Shown here one piece after another: positions 1 to 12,201 of a DNA stretch of 64,000 nucleotides. Both the position numbers and the translations under genes were made by a program. Within the stretch, counting starts at the first letter, position 1. Each line of letters begins with the position of its first letter. This stretch comes from Cyclaneusma minus. Taxonomy: Eukaryota > Ascomycota > Leotiomycetes > Marthamycetales > Marthamycetaceae. The stretch lies in NCBI GenBank assembly GCA_037179335.1, contig JAKZHN010000037.1, positions 285,387 to 349,386 on the forward strand, given 5' to 3'. Under the pieces are notes generated by a model. It worked only from the letters and a program-made list of their open reading frames with translations, was not told where the DNA came from and did no database searches.

Positions 1-270
1 TCATGCGGCGGCTTGGGGGTTGAGGGAGAGTGAGAGGGTGCTTTTGGAGAGTGCGTTTGAGGCGCTAGAGGAAGAGGTGAGTTCTCGGTTGATTGATCGA
101 ATGGCACAATGTGGTGACAGACTGACTCGAGACTCCAGAAATCAAAACTCCTAGAAAGCAAGGTTGTTCTGGAATTTCTTCAGGCTGCGGAAGAACCAGA
201 AGAGGCACCGAAGGTTGATGGTGGCGATGGGGTTGATGGAGTTGATGGAGTTGATGAAGACTTTAGTTGA
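1..270 (+). CDS. 3' end of an unidentified protein (partial)
   Basis: The window opens inside a plus-strand gene. Bases 2-76 read open (ending ...FEALEEE), a GTGAGT..CCAG intron covers 77-138, and 139-270 continue in phase 0 to a TGA at 268-270. The visible tail has about 70 residues. It is charged and probably helical, with many Glu, Leu and Lys, and ends in an acidic Gly-Asp-Gly-Val-Asp repeat followed by EDFS. I do not recognise the family; a helical tail of a complex subunit would fit but is only a guess. The intron borders and unbroken frame are the evidence that this is coding. Confidence 0.5.
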
Positions 271-985
271 GTTCAGTCCTTCGCAAAAGCATCAGCCAAA
301 TGTTCTCTGTGCGTGAGCCCCTCCATCGGTGACGCCCGAGATGGCCCAGGTTATGTACGAGGATGAATGGGCAACTGCAAAGAGCCTGGCTACTAACATG
401 ACAGCTTAGCCGACCTACTACTGAAAACCACAAAGATCGAAGGTCTTTGATAACATTAATGAAACCGAGAAGAGAATTTGACTTCTTTAGCCAGGGGTTG
501 TGCAACCATCAGTTGTGTTGTGTCACCAACCCACATCCGGCTTTATTCGCACTCGGGAGATCTCGGCGTCACATTCCATCACTCGAAACCTCAGAACTCA
601 CACAACGCCTCTCAGTCTCTCACACCCATCGAAAACCAATTCATCAAAAACCTCATCAAGTTCCCACCTGCCGTCACGATGCCACGCTTCTCCCTCACCC
701 GCCCGCCCCCTCAGCGTCCGCGCCACCCTTGCAAGCGCCCACCGATCGGCAGCACCTGCCCGCACAGGCCAACCCATCACCAAGAGTCGCAGCTGTGACG
801 ACATCGCAAAGTCCGGGGTAGCTCGATTACCACATGCTCGGCCTGCCCAACTTCGACCACTTCACATCCCCTCCAGCCCATCAATCCTCACGCGACACAC
901 CTCTCTAAAATCCTTCCAATCCTCCTCACCCCCCTCAATTTTCACCCTTTCAAATCCAACACCACAACCCCCGCCAACTCCCAAA
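271..985. other. intergenic region and 5' leader
   Basis: No gene recognised. The stretch 540-985 is C-rich and CT-rich, typical of a fungal 5' leader upstream of the small gene at 986. Open frames here are low-complexity (His, Pro, Ser rich) and overlap each other in several frames, so I do not call them. Confidence 0.5.
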
Positions 986-1479
986 ATGCCACCCATGCTC
1001 CCCTCCCACGCCCTGCTCGCGCGAGCCTTCCACCGCGTCGCTCCCGCCCCAACCACCCTCCCCACTGCTTCAAGATACTTATCAACAACGGCACCGATGA
1101 GCGCGTGGCCAGGCAGCAGCGGCAAAGACCACGTCACCAACGAATCCGACGCACTCAACGTGCAACACGACGCCAGCCGCGACGGCAAGAACGAACGCGC
1201 CGCAGGCGGTGAAGGAAATAGCCGGGCTACGAGCGGACAGAGCGGAGAGCAGAACCAGAAGGCGAAGAAGGAACATCCGGAGGCGCCGGGGCCGGTTATT
1301 GGGATGGAGGATGAAAGGGGTGGGGTGAGTTATCCGTTGATGTTTGGATGTACTGGTTGGTGTTTTTTGGGTTGGGGTTGGGTGGGGCTTGAATGACTGG
1401 AGGAAGGGGAGAGGGGAGAATGAGAGGATTGAGAAAACTGAGGCTAACGAGTTTGTGATTGCAGAAGGGAAGAGCGTAG
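986..1479 (+). CDS. small conserved fungal protein with mitochondrial-type presequence
   Basis: Two exons, 986-1324 and 1465-1479, joined in phase 0 over a GTGAGT..GCAG intron; product about 117 aa. The first ~37 residues are rich in Arg, Ala, Ser and Thr with almost no acidic residues and end RYLSTTAP, which looks like a mitochondrial targeting sequence. The mature part begins MSAWPGSSGKDHVTNESD, is hydrophilic and Gly/Glu/Lys rich, and closes with PEAPGPVIGMEDERGG and, after the intron, KGRA. From memory of the family, small fungal proteins with a DHVTN start and a PVIGMxDERGxKG end are widespread but uncharacterised. The second exon adds only four codons and is chosen because it restores this family ending. 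A later start at the internal Met would remove the presequence. Confidence 0.65.
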
Positions 1480-1922
1480 ATTTAGCGAACGAAAGGAAAG
1501 GGATGGATGATGTGGGGATAGAGTGAAAGGTTGAAAGCCCACACATTGGGCGCACCAGGAACAGGCTGGTCAGTGAATGGTCATGCTGGGAGGAGTTGGA
1601 GGCAGCAAGCTGCATGCGAACAGAACAGCATAGCTGGTGTACAAATGCAAGACCCTGAGATTCTCCGCCGCTTTTTCTTCCAGACGCCGTGGTTCCATGC
1701 TACCTCGAAAGATCCATCTAGAACGCCATGAATGCATGCAGCTATATATGCCCTGCTTAGCTGGTTCTCCTGGTCCTCAAACAATGTGGAAGAGAGATCA
1801 TCAGGCCATGTCCTTCGAGCCAGCCATATGCCCCAGCTGGCTCTCTATTTCTTTCAATTCACAAATCTCCTTCCCTGTTCTCGGCTCAAGCCATCTGCCC
1901 CCAGTCTCTCACATTGACCCCC
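1480..1922. other. intergenic, convergent 3' ends
   Basis: This lies between the stop of the small plus-strand gene and the stop of the minus-strand GTPase. I see no gene; it should hold the two facing 3' ends. Confidence 0.5.
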
Positions 1923-3358
1923 TCAAGCCCTTCCCACCTTAAAACTCAAAACATCATGCTTCCCCACCTCCACCACCGCATCCTCACTAACCCTCACACC
2001 CCCCACGCCCTCCACATAAGCCAACGGCGCATCCCCCAACACCTTCCTCGCCACCTCCGCCACCGTCGTATTCTTCTTCACCAACACACAGTCCCTAAAA
2101 ACCGCATTTCCGGTTTGCCCACTGCCAAAACTGCTAATGTTGCGCACAGGAAATACCGGTACTAGGCCTAGCAATTCTGCAGCGCGGGAAAGCAGTTGCA
2201 CGACTCCGGTACTGCCGAATCTGTAGAGCACCATGTCTTTCAGGTTTTCGACGCGTTGTTTGCCTTTTTCGTCTAGTTCTTTGAGGCCGCCGCCGTCGGT
2301 ATCGCCTTGCTCGATCAAGTCCTCTCTCGTATCCACAAACTCACTCCCTTCCGTATACTTCACAAACCCCTGCTTTGCCAACTTCCTCAAAAACACCTCG
2401 CTGATCGCCGAGCAAAGCACTATGCTCTCCGGCGCCTGCATCTTCGCAATCTTCGCAATATTCTTATCGGCGTCTGCGTGATCGATTTTGTTGAGCGCTA
2501 TCACCGTAGGGAATTTCTCGTCTGCGAATGCTTCCACCACTCTGCGTACCGTCTCCTCACTCCATTCCTCGAGTTTCTCCTTCATCCCTGCCCTCTCAAG
2601 TTTATCGAGCGTCCTCTGTACAACCACCGCTGTCGAACCGTACCCAGAGAATTGTCCTTGTAATGTTTCCACAGCACCAGCCTTCACAGCAATATGCCTC
2701 CTCTTAATACTTCCCCATCTGCTCCACAAATTCCCAAAAATCCATTGCACAATCTCACTCCTGAGCCAGACAATATCAGAGCTCGGATCATAGCCACGTG
2801 TTGCTTTGCCTTCGGCATCGGTTGTGCCGCTGACGTCGACGACGTGGATTAGGGCGTCGGCGTGGCGCAGGTCGTCGAGAAATTTGTTGCCGAGGCCTTT
2901 GCCTTCGTGTGCGCCGGGGACGAGCCCGGCGACGTCGAGGAGTTCGATGGGGACGGAGCGGCGGCCATTGTCGCAAGAGCCGTAGTTGGGCTTACAGCGG
3001 TCGGAGACATTGAAACGGGCGCAGGCGCATTCGATTTGGAGGTAGCCGATGGCTCTTTGCGGATCTATCGTGGTGAATCTACACCCAGACAGATGTCAGT
3101 CTTGCGACTTGCATTGTGATGCGGTCTCTGGAGTTGCAGAGCGAGCAGAGCAAGGAGAGCAAGCTTCAATTTGAGGGGCTGGAGGATCTTACGGAAAGTT
3201 GCCTGGGAAAGAACATCAGCTACTGGATGTACGGAGCAGCTGGATGGATATGGGCATCACCAACCGACTTTGGAGGAGGCGTCCGTGAGCGAGTTGAGCG
3301 TGGTGCTCTTCCCCGAGGACGGCTTGCCCACGAGGCCGATGAGCGGATCGCGAGGCAT
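1923..3358 (-). CDS. Obg/YchF-family GTPase, YGR210C-like
   Basis: Three exons on the minus strand: 3358-3265, a 10-base micro-exon 3202-3193, and 3078-1923, giving 419 aa, close to yeast Ygr210c. GTPase motifs are in order: P-loop GKPSSGKS at residues 11-18, DVAG at 83-86, and NKID at 231-234. The last ~90 residues match a TGS-type RNA-binding domain. The family belongs to the TRAFAC Obg group and is thought to act with ribosomes or RNA in the cytosol; its exact role is unsettled. The micro-exon encodes the NFP of the NFPFTTIDP switch region, so it is needed for a normal protein. The first donor is GTTGGT, weaker than usual. The start is the Met just before the P-loop, as in the family. Confidence 0.88.
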
Positions 3359-4267
3359 TGCGTGTTCCTTCTCTCCTCTCTCACTGTCTTCTCCTCTTCG
3401 CGCAATTAATCACGCGCCAGGGTCTCTTCTCGTGGTGACTTCTCGTGGTGTCTTTTTAGTCTTCCTTATCGTCTCGTCTCGTCTTGGCGCTTTCGCAATG
3501 TTCGCGCTCCACTTTCTGGTGATGGTGTTGTTATCAGATTTTGCAAGCTCTTGGCACGATTTGGCTCAAGCCCCGCGATGACGGCCTGTGCTCCTCACCA
3601 CCGGCCCGCGCCGCGAATCGCGTTTTTGTACTGTTATCGCCATTTTCACCCCTCCCCCCACCAAGCACAGTCAACTTGAGACGAACTAAAATTGAGCCCA
3701 AAACCCTACCTAGGTGTGGGAACAAACCCTTCCTTGGAAATTTACTGTCGTGTGCTCTCTTTCCTCTTTCCCTTCATCTGCAGATTTTGCGATCGTGAGC
3801 TTTCTCAAAATCTTCAAGCTTCCAAAAGCGCCATCCCAAGCTTTCTTTTTCGCACCGGGACGAAACTCTCGAGTAGAATTGCCATTTGCGACATACTACA
3901 CACCCAAATAGACCAGCATTGACACTGCCACCACCGGCGTCATCGTGATACATCCCACTCAGGTTCATCCGGGAAGTTTAGAGGCCGCCTATTCGCCGTC
4001 TCGGGTTCCTGCCTAAATCGAATACGACATCAGTGTCAGCACAGCACGCATATCGCACTAAGCCTTACGCTACCCTCGCTGCCCATCTGACAGATCGGCG
4101 GCGCGGCCCTAGAAGAGTAGTGAAAGCAGTGAGAGTTGCGGCCAAGATCGCGACTTCTCGATCTTCACTACTCTTCGATATTTGGAAGAAGGACAGCAAA
4201 GGTGTCGCCACTACCGTTTTCGCTGGGGAGTTGTATAGACCGCAACTTGTTTGCGGGCTATACGGTT
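3359..4267. promoter_or_regulatory. divergent promoter region
   Basis: About 0.9 kb separate the starts of the GTPase (minus) and the esterase (plus), so both promoters must lie here. The sequence has CT-rich tracts near 3370-3480 and 3640-3780, common in fungal promoters. I see no convincing TATA box and no gene. Confidence 0.4.
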
Positions 4268-6018
4268 ATGGAGCAGGATGGCGCGAATCCGAGAGCGGAG
4301 CATTTGTGTGTTTTGGTGCATGGGTGAGTTTGCTATGTCCTCTTCCATATCAGATTTGCCCCTTTGCTCTCTATGCGTCGTGTTCTGGCGGTTTCGTGGA
4401 TTCGGAGATACCCAAGAACCTGGAATACACCTGTGTGGTACTGGAATACACGAGCTCGAAGCCGGGACACTGGGAATCAGAACAACGAAGCTGACAAGCC
4501 GGCCCAAATAGATTATGGGGAAACCCAAACCACATGGCCTACATCGCCAAAGCGCTACGAGACAAGCACTCTGACGAGAAACTGCACATCCTAGTTCCGA
4601 AGCGCAACAGTGGCAGTTTCACATACGATGGTATTGAGCTGGGTGGCGAGCGAGTATGCCAGGAGATCGAAGAAGAAATCGAAAATCTAGCACGAAAGGG
4701 ACAGATCATCAAGCGCCTCAGCATCGTGGGCTATTCACTCGGCGGTCTGGTCTCTCGCTATGCCATCGGATTACTGGAGTCAAAGGGGGTGTTTAACGAG
4801 GTCGAGCCTGTGGTGAGTACTTCATCCTACAAGCAAGATTGCGAGGCGGATTGAAATCCAAAGCATCTGCCAAACCTGATCACGCTACTCCTACAACTCA
4901 AAAACCAGCTCGCTGACCTCAACCCTCTCTCCATCCAGAATTTCACTACCTTCGCCACCCCCCACCTCGGCGTTCGCACCCCCCTGCGCGGCTACCACAA
5001 CCACGTCTGGAACGTCCTCGGCGCCCGCACACTCTCCAAATCCGGCGGCCAACTCTTCACCATCGACAAATTCCGCGACACCTCCCGTCCACTCCTCGCC
5101 GTCCTCGCCGACCCCAATTCCATTTTCATGACCGGCCTATCGCGTTTCAAGCGCCGCACGCTGTACACCAACATCGTCAACGACCGCTCCGCCGTCTACT
5201 ACACTACCGGCATTTCACGCACCGATCCCTTTACCGACCTGGACGCTGTTAGACTGAAGTATTTGGAAGGGTATGAAGATGTGATTTTGGACCCGAAAGC
5301 ACCTGTGGAGCCGAAAGTGTCAGATGTGGGCGTGTTGCCGAGTTTCGCGGCGAGACTGGCAGCGAAGAATCCGGTTGCGTTTTCGGGGGTGCCGCTTACT
5401 ATCGCCATGCTTCTGTTTATTCCTATTGGTGCTGTGGCGTTCCTCATCAACTCGTTGATTCAGTCCATTCGCAGCAGTCGCCGGATCAAGCTTCACGAGG
5501 CGGGGAAGGGAGGGGTGGAGGTTAGCAATTACCGTGTGCCGGTGCTGATCAACAACATGCGCGAAGCCGTGGAAGATGTTTATGAGAACCTCAATTCCGC
5601 ACTGTCGCAGGAATACCTGGCGCATGGGAGCGAGGAGAAAGCTGCTTCTGCTCCGCTGTTGCGAAACTCGTCGCAACAACTCCTCGCATCCGACTCTGGC
5701 GCAGAAGTGGATGAGAAGAACGCTCTCAGCACAGTGACTAGTATGACGAGCTTGGACGATGCGTTGCAGCAAGAGAAGGCCGAGAAAGGAGACTTGGCGA
5801 AGACTGAGAAGGGAGTGAATGCACCGACGCTGGCTCTGAGTGCGTGTCAGTTTGCGATGATTCAGGCGCTGGATGAGCTGGGGTGGAGGAAGTATCCGGT
5901 GCATATTCATAAGAGTAATCATAGCCATGCGGCGATGATTGTGCGGATGCAGAGGGAGAGCTTTTCGGAGGGGAAGGTGGTGTTGAGGCATTGGTTGGAG
6001 GAGGAGTTTATTGCTTGA
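4268..6018 (+). CDS. DUF676 serine esterase/lipase, membrane anchored
   Basis: Three exons, 4268-4323, 4512-4812 and 4939-6018, make 478 aa. The exon 1-2 junction rebuilds the oxyanion-region motif VLVHGLWGNP; the junction to exon 3 gives VNFTTFATPHLG. The nucleophile elbow is GYSLGG with Ser at about residue 94, and a late NHSHAAMIVR near residue 446 supplies the likely catalytic His. One hydrophobic segment lies at about 269-292 (VPLTIAMLLFIPIGAVAFLI). The family includes yeast Rog1 and the lipid-droplet phospholipase Lpl1, so a role in glycerolipid or phospholipid hydrolysis at a membrane or droplet is likely. Substrate is unknown. The region between the membrane segment and the final His is low-complexity and probably disordered. 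The start is the only Met that precedes the HG motif in frame. Confidence 0.88.
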
Positions 6019-7991
6019 GAGTGAGCTGGCCATGAGCTTGTTAGGGGCTTGGATTGATGAAGAGGGGGAAAAGGGGCGAGTTTGAGATGACTGAGGGGTG
6101 GGGGGTGGCATTCTGGGAGTGAAAGAGTCGGTACTGGAGAGTGACGTTGCCTTGTCTTCGAAGATGGGGAGACTGCGTTCGCGTCGTCCTTGAACAGGAG
6201 GTTTGCGTTGTCATTGATGGTGGAGAGGTTGCGGCTGTTGGATTCGAAACGAAACGTCCTTTATGTTTGCACGATGCGATGCAGCGATGGCGTTTTTGTT
6301 TAGATACGGGAGGCGGAGTCTTGTGTCTTCAGCATACCCGTGTCTGCCTAGATTGTACCTGTTAGCCGTCTTTAGCAAGAGTTAGAATAGCGAAAATAGA
6401 ATGTTGGTTTCTCGAAGGTCGGTAGTCGACTTGTATGCGTGGATGGCACCGCAATGTTTCTTTTGAGCATGATGCACTCAAAACTTGGGCTTCTCACATT
6501 ACCGCATTGGTTCTTGGAAGAGTGGTTTTCCAGGTCAGTCGATCCTGTCCATCTTGTCTCGTCTGTTTGCCAGTCTGAATCATTCTTCGTTAGGGAACTC
6601 GTCACCTTGGAGCTCAGACTGCTGGCAATGAATGATGAGACCGACTCTCGAAACTCGCGGAGTTTCGAATACGTACTTCATACAACCCACAGTTGGAAGC
6701 AGCGAATATCCTAGACGGGCGGACCATCCGGGAGCTCGACTCAACAATCACATTCCGTCAACGCGTCCAGACCTTGATTCCCGATTTCTCGACTGATCCG
6801 CGACTCTGGAGGTCTCGCGATCGCCATGCAGGCTATGCAGCACGTTGTTGGAATTCCCCACATGCTTCAATGACGTCACGGGCGGCCGCTGCACCCCAGG
6901 AACGGCAATGACTCGAGGCATTTGAAGTGCCGGCTGCAGGTGCTCCCCGCATCCTCGTTCCACGATATCAAGATTTCAGATGAAAATCGACAGACTGGGG
7001 TGTGACAGTTTCCAGGTCTTCCCGCATAAAACGTACGGCCGTTTTGCATATTTCCAATTCGCTGACAGCGTAAAAGGTCGAAGACGAGGACCTTGGGATT
7101 GTGATAACTGATAAGATGGAGATGGCTGATATCCAGGATGGGAATGGCAAATGCGATTAAGCTTTGAGCTCAAACCTCCCGGAAGCCGAGTCCGTTCCGA
7201 GGAAAGCTTATTGCAATACCTTATTCTCACCTCATGCAAGTGCGTTGAGCCGCAATTTTGTCGACTCGGAGAAATTCGAATTATTTTTGTCGATTGGATG
7301 ATGAGGATGAGTGGTTATCAAGCAACTCGATTTCCGAAAAAGCCAGCTGCCAAGAGATCGAGCAAGCGGGAGTGGTTAGAGCCGTTTTAAATTAGGTAAG
7401 TGGAGACAAAGCTCCTGGCGAGTAAATACGGTAACGTCACAATTCTCATGTTGAGTGCTGATCTGCTCGGAGTCGTCACCGCCAGCCAATGACGGCAATT
7501 CTTTTCGAATCATGGCATTGTGAATTGCCCATCCTTTCCCTGAAGAGGGGCAAGGCTGCGAGGCTGAGGCCTGTATTTGGCAACTGCAGTCCGATCAATC
7601 CTACCATGTGCGGCAAGGATGTGTGTGGAGCAAAGCTCCGGTCAAATGATATCAGGCCTGTTTCCAAGAACCGCTGTGTCGGTGACGTTGAACGAGGAAG
7701 GCACTGTGGAGCGGGAGAATGAATCTCTGAAAGAAGTCTCGCCACACGTCATTGCTCAAACAGAGCTCCGGGGATCTCTCCAGCCATTGAGAAACGGCCA
7801 ATTGCTTGAAAATCAGTCGTCACAGCCTTTTGTAAGTCGTCACCTCTCCCTCAACTCCATCTACTTCTCCACTCTACTCCCCTGTCCTTCACGTCTACCC
7901 ACAAGTATATCAGGATTGATAACAACCTGTGTTCCCCTCATCTTCTCTCGCACAAATACCCCAAACCCCTCGACTCTCTCAGTCCTTCACA
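6019..7991. other. intergenic and catalase promoter region
   Basis: No gene recognised in nearly 2 kb. Short open frames have no family resemblance and no credible splice structure. A CCAAT box lies at 7486-7490, about 500 bases before the catalase start. The stretch 7840-7990 is CT-rich, as expected of a leader for a strongly expressed gene. Confidence 0.5.
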
Positions 7992-10275
7992 ATGCAGTCT
8001 GTACTAGGAGGAACTCTTCAGAAAGCTTCGGAAGCGGTCAGCGGCATGATGTCTTCCAACGCCAAGGTCAACGACATCAAGAAGGACATTGTCCAGCCGG
8101 AGGAGCACCACCGCATCACCAGCGATTGGGGTGTGAGGCAGGGCAACACTGATGTCTGGCAAGCTGCTACCACTGAGGACCACCAGGGTCCTTCGCTGCT
8201 CGAGGATGGCTTTGCTCGCGAGAAGGTAAGTCGACTGCCTTAATACACAAAATCCATAGCTAACATGCTTTCAGATCATGCACTTCGACCACGAGCGTAT
8301 TCCCGAGCGAGTTGTCCACGCCCGTGGTGCCGGTGCTTTCGGAAACTTCAAGCTGTACGAGAGTGCTGCTGATGTGACCAATGCCGGCGTTCTCACAGAC
8401 ACTTCTCGCAACACTCCCGTCTTTATCCGATTCTCCACCGTGCTTGGATCGAGGGGTTCTGCCGACACTGTCCGCGATGTTCGTGGATTTGCCGTCAAGT
8501 TCTACACCGACGAGGGTAACTGGGATATCGTCGGAAACGACATTCCCGTTTTCTTCATTCAGGATGCCATCAAGTTCCCAGACGTCATCCACGCTGGCAA
8601 GCCTGAGCCAGATGGTGAGATGCCTCAAGCTCAGACTGCACACAACAACTTCTGGGACTTCCAGTACCTGCACACTGAGGCTACCCACATGTTCATGTGG
8701 GCCATGTCGGATCGTGGTATCCCAAGATCCTACAGAATGATGCAAGGATTTGGTGTCAACACCTACACTCTCACCAACGCCGAGGGCAAGCGCAGCTTTG
8801 TCAAGTTCCACTTCACCCCCACCCTCGGAGTCCACTCCTTTGTCTGGGACGAGGCCCTCAAGCTTGCCGGTCAAGACCCCGACTTCCACCGCAAGGACCT
8901 GTGGCACGCCATTGAGATGGGTGCTTACCCAACCTGGAAGTTTGGTATCCAAGTCTGCCCCGAAGACAGGCAAGACGAGTTCGACTTCGACATCCTTGAC
9001 GCCACCAAGGTCTGGCCCGAGGAGCTCCTCCCCATCCGCTACATCGGCGAGCTGCAACTTAACCGCAACCCTGACGAATACTTCACCCAAACCGAGCAAG
9101 TCGCCTTCTGCACCTCCCACGTCGTAAACGGCATCGGCTTCTCCGACGACCCTCTCCTGCAAGGCCGCAACTTCTCCTACTTTGACACCCAGCTGTCTCG
9201 CCTGGGTATCAACTGGCAAGAACTCCCCATCAACCGTCCCATGTGCCCCGTCATGAACCACCACCGCGACGGCATGAAGCGCCACAAGATCACTCCCGGC
9301 AAGATCAACTACTGGCCCAATCGCAAATCCGTCGCTCCCCCTGCATCCACCGCCGAGGGTGCTTACTACGAGTACCCTGAGAAGATCCAAGCCATCAAGT
9401 CTCGCCTGCACAGCAAGAAATTCAAGGAGCACTTCTCCCAAGCTCAGCTGTTCTACAACTCCATGTCGCCCATTGAGAAGGCACACATCACCAACGCCCT
9501 TTCTTTCGAGCTCGACCACTGTGACGAGCCCATGGTCTATGAGCGCATGACTGAGCGCCTTTGCGACATCGACCTCTCTCTCGCTCAAGCCGTGGCCGAG
9601 AAGTGCGGTGCCCCTACCCCTACCAAGGCAGGACGACCAAACCACGGCCTCAAGGCCAAGGGTCTTTCGCAGACCGATTTCACCCCTGAGGCCCTTGGAC
9701 TGAAGCCCACCATTGCTACCCGCATGGTCGGCATCATTATTGGTGATGGATTCGACTTTGCTGAGTACGAGGCTGTCAAGGGCGCGCTTATGGCTGCTGG
9801 TGCATTCCCCTTCACGCTCGGTGTGAAGCGCCAGCCCATCCAGCCCTCTTCCAAGGGCGGAAAGCCCGTTGCAGCCGACCACCACCTCGAAGCCCAGCGC
9901 TCCACCATGTACGACGCGTTGTACGTGCCCGGTGGCGAGCATGCTCAGCTGTTGAAGAAACAAGGACGTGTGGTTCACTGGCTGCGTGAGGCTTTTGGTC
10001 ACTGCAAAGCTATCGGTGCTACTGGCGATGCTGTGTCTTTGATCGGCCTCGCACTTGCTGGAGTCGAGGGTGTCAGCGTGAGCGACAAGAGTGCGGTGGT
10101 CAGCTCTTATGGTGTGGTGACTGGCGCTGGTCTGGGCGATATTGGAAGCATCAAGGAGGGCGTGCAGATTATGAAGGGGGCGAAGACTTTTATGGATGCG
10201 TTTTGCTGGGAGATTAGCCAGCATAGGAATTGGGATCGAGAGTTGGATGGGTTGGCTGCTATGGTTGCTTTCTAA
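7992..10275 (+). CDS. large-subunit (clade 2) catalase with C-terminal DJ-1/PfpI-like domain
   Basis: Two exons, 7992-8225 and 8275-10275, give 744 aa around a 49-base intron. The protein disproportionates hydrogen peroxide to water and oxygen as a haem tetramer. Distal His is residue 93 (RVVHARG), distal Asn 166 (IVGNDIP), and the proximal haem Tyr 380 (NFSYFDTQLSR). After the ~500-residue core, residues from about 565 on (TRMVGIIIGDGFDF to the C-terminus) form the flavodoxin/DJ-1-like domain that defines large catalases. There is no signal peptide, so it resembles the spore or intracellular type (A. nidulans CatA, Neurospora Cat-1) rather than the secreted CatB type. Codon use is strongly C-biased, suggesting high expression. 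A 654-codon open frame on the opposite strand is a by-product of that bias. Confidence 0.97.
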
Positions 10276-10958
10276 GCAATTCAGTGGCGAAGGTATGTAG
10301 GGGGGAGATGGGGGAACGGCGATGTGAAAGGGGAGTTCGATGGTTCGGTGTGTTTATGAGCGAGGCGCTTCTTTTGTGTTTTCTTTTACAAATGCTACAT
10401 ACCTTAGGTTTCTTCTGAAGATAGGGGTTATGTTCATATTCTTTCAAGTTCCCAAGCTTCGAACGTGCTAGATGAGTGATAGTCTGTTGTCGAACTTGAT
10501 GTTTTCGTTGCGTCACCAAATCTACAGATTTCCCTCTTCCGTACAATCGTCTTCGAGGTATTATCTCGTTCTCCGAGTTGATGGGCATTGGTGATGTCAC
10601 GTGACCGAAACCTCGAGACTGTGCTTACGTAACCATCATCTCTCTTCCAACATCTGATCTCCGCAAGGCCCAGGGGTATTTAAACTCCTGCATCCTCCGT
10701 CCAGTCGCTTCTTTCCCAAGCTCAAGAAAACCTGGAGGTGTGGCTCAGTGACGATGTCATTCTGGAGTTTGGCGAGACGGATTTAGGAAACTGGAGCCAG
10801 GGAGAGGGAATGGCTTGTGGCGTGCCTGAGTTGTAGGCTAGAGTGTAGAACATTTGGGCATGTTGGGGGCTGGGGAGGGATGTGACGGTGGAGCTATGTT
10901 GTGAGGGTTGGTTGGTGGTGGGTTTAGTCTATTGTAATGTGCAGGCATAAGGTGAAAG

Positions 10959-10994
10959 GCGGGGGGGCGGGGGCGGGGGGGCGGGGGCGGGGGG
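10959..10994 (+). other. G-run tract with G-quadruplex potential
   Basis: Five runs of 5-7 G separated by single C bases directly precede a TATATAAA box at 11002. On the plus strand this meets the usual G-quadruplex rule of four or more G-runs with short loops. It could equally act as a GC-rich promoter element or be a replication-slippage product. Confidence 0.6.
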
Positions 10995-12201
10995 CAAAAG
11001 GGTATATAAACTGCTTGCTTCCTCCTTGAAGTTTTCTTCTCCAAACTCAATATTGCGCGGAAGAGATGACATGGGGAGGACGAGCCGGGATGTTTTGCTG
11101 GGGTGGGGTCTTGGAATTGTCTGGGGGAGAGAGTGGTGGGAGGAGAGGGAAAGATACGCTGGGTGTTGGATGTGGATGTGCGAATGCGTGGTGTAGAGCT
11201 TGGTTTTCTGCTGCTGGGCGTTGAGGAGACTGGGTGTGGTATTAGGAGGGGGGGATGAGAGGGGAACTGATTACCGACGGTAGGGGGGAGAAGCGATGGT
11301 GTGTATGGGTACTGGTGGTCTGGTTCGTGTGGCTTCTTTTGATATCTTGCTATTGGCGCACTGTACAGTTGAGGCTATTCCCAGTCAGGCTTGGGATAAT
11401 TGTAATATCACTGTATCCATGCTATTAGCGAGAAGCACCGCATAAACAGAGGTTTGCTATTTCTTGAAGTCTTGGATTCCTTGTAATTTTTTTCTATCTT
11501 CTGTGGCGCCACCAACTGCGCCCCTATTTCCAGCACTGTGCTCAATATGCAGGTAAGAAGTAGGAACTCAAGCTAATCCGTGTCAGCTTCTGGATGAGCG
11601 TATAGATCGTACTCCAATTCACCACTTCCGTATACCATCGGGCGCAGGTGTCTCCGATTTCCAATAGGTGTGCTGTGACCTGCGCAGGTGATGTGTCGGA
11701 TTGCTGTATGTCTCCCAGAGATGTTTGGGTCTATTGCGCTCGTGGATGCCCTCTCGTCGCATGCTCCATGAACAAGCCATTTTGCGGATTGCTCGGTAGG
11801 TGTAGGGTCTAGCTATAAGTCCGGGTTAGTTCTCAGTCACTTGGAGCTTTGCGGGACGGGGAAGGACGAATAGGAGACGGCATATGGCTTCGCCCAAGTG
11901 GTGCGCAGAGCTGCCAGCTTGAATGGTATATGCGACGCATAAGGTTGAAGGCAATCGAGGTAGCGGCTTGAGGAGGTGGGAAACGGGGAGAGGGTGGTGG
12001 CGGAGAATGTTGGTGCGAGGGGATGTGCACCAGGAAAATGAGTGGAGAAAGGGGGGGTATGTGGACTGTTTCATTTCGTCATTCAAATCCCACGTTTCAT
12101 TAGTTCTACTTTCCTCTTTGTATCTAGCTTTAAGAAATCTATTTTCAGTTTCTGGGGATCTTTTCTGTTGTCCGTTCAGCAGTCACATGACTTGGTGTTC
12201 G

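Noticed and set aside
1082..1615. A 177-codon minus-strand frame
   Set aside because: It is antisense to the small two-exon plus-strand gene and crosses that gene's intron and stop.
8260..10224. A 654-codon open frame on the minus strand
   Set aside because: It is exactly antisense to the catalase exon, has no family resemblance, and is explained by the strong third-position C/G bias of the catalase codons.
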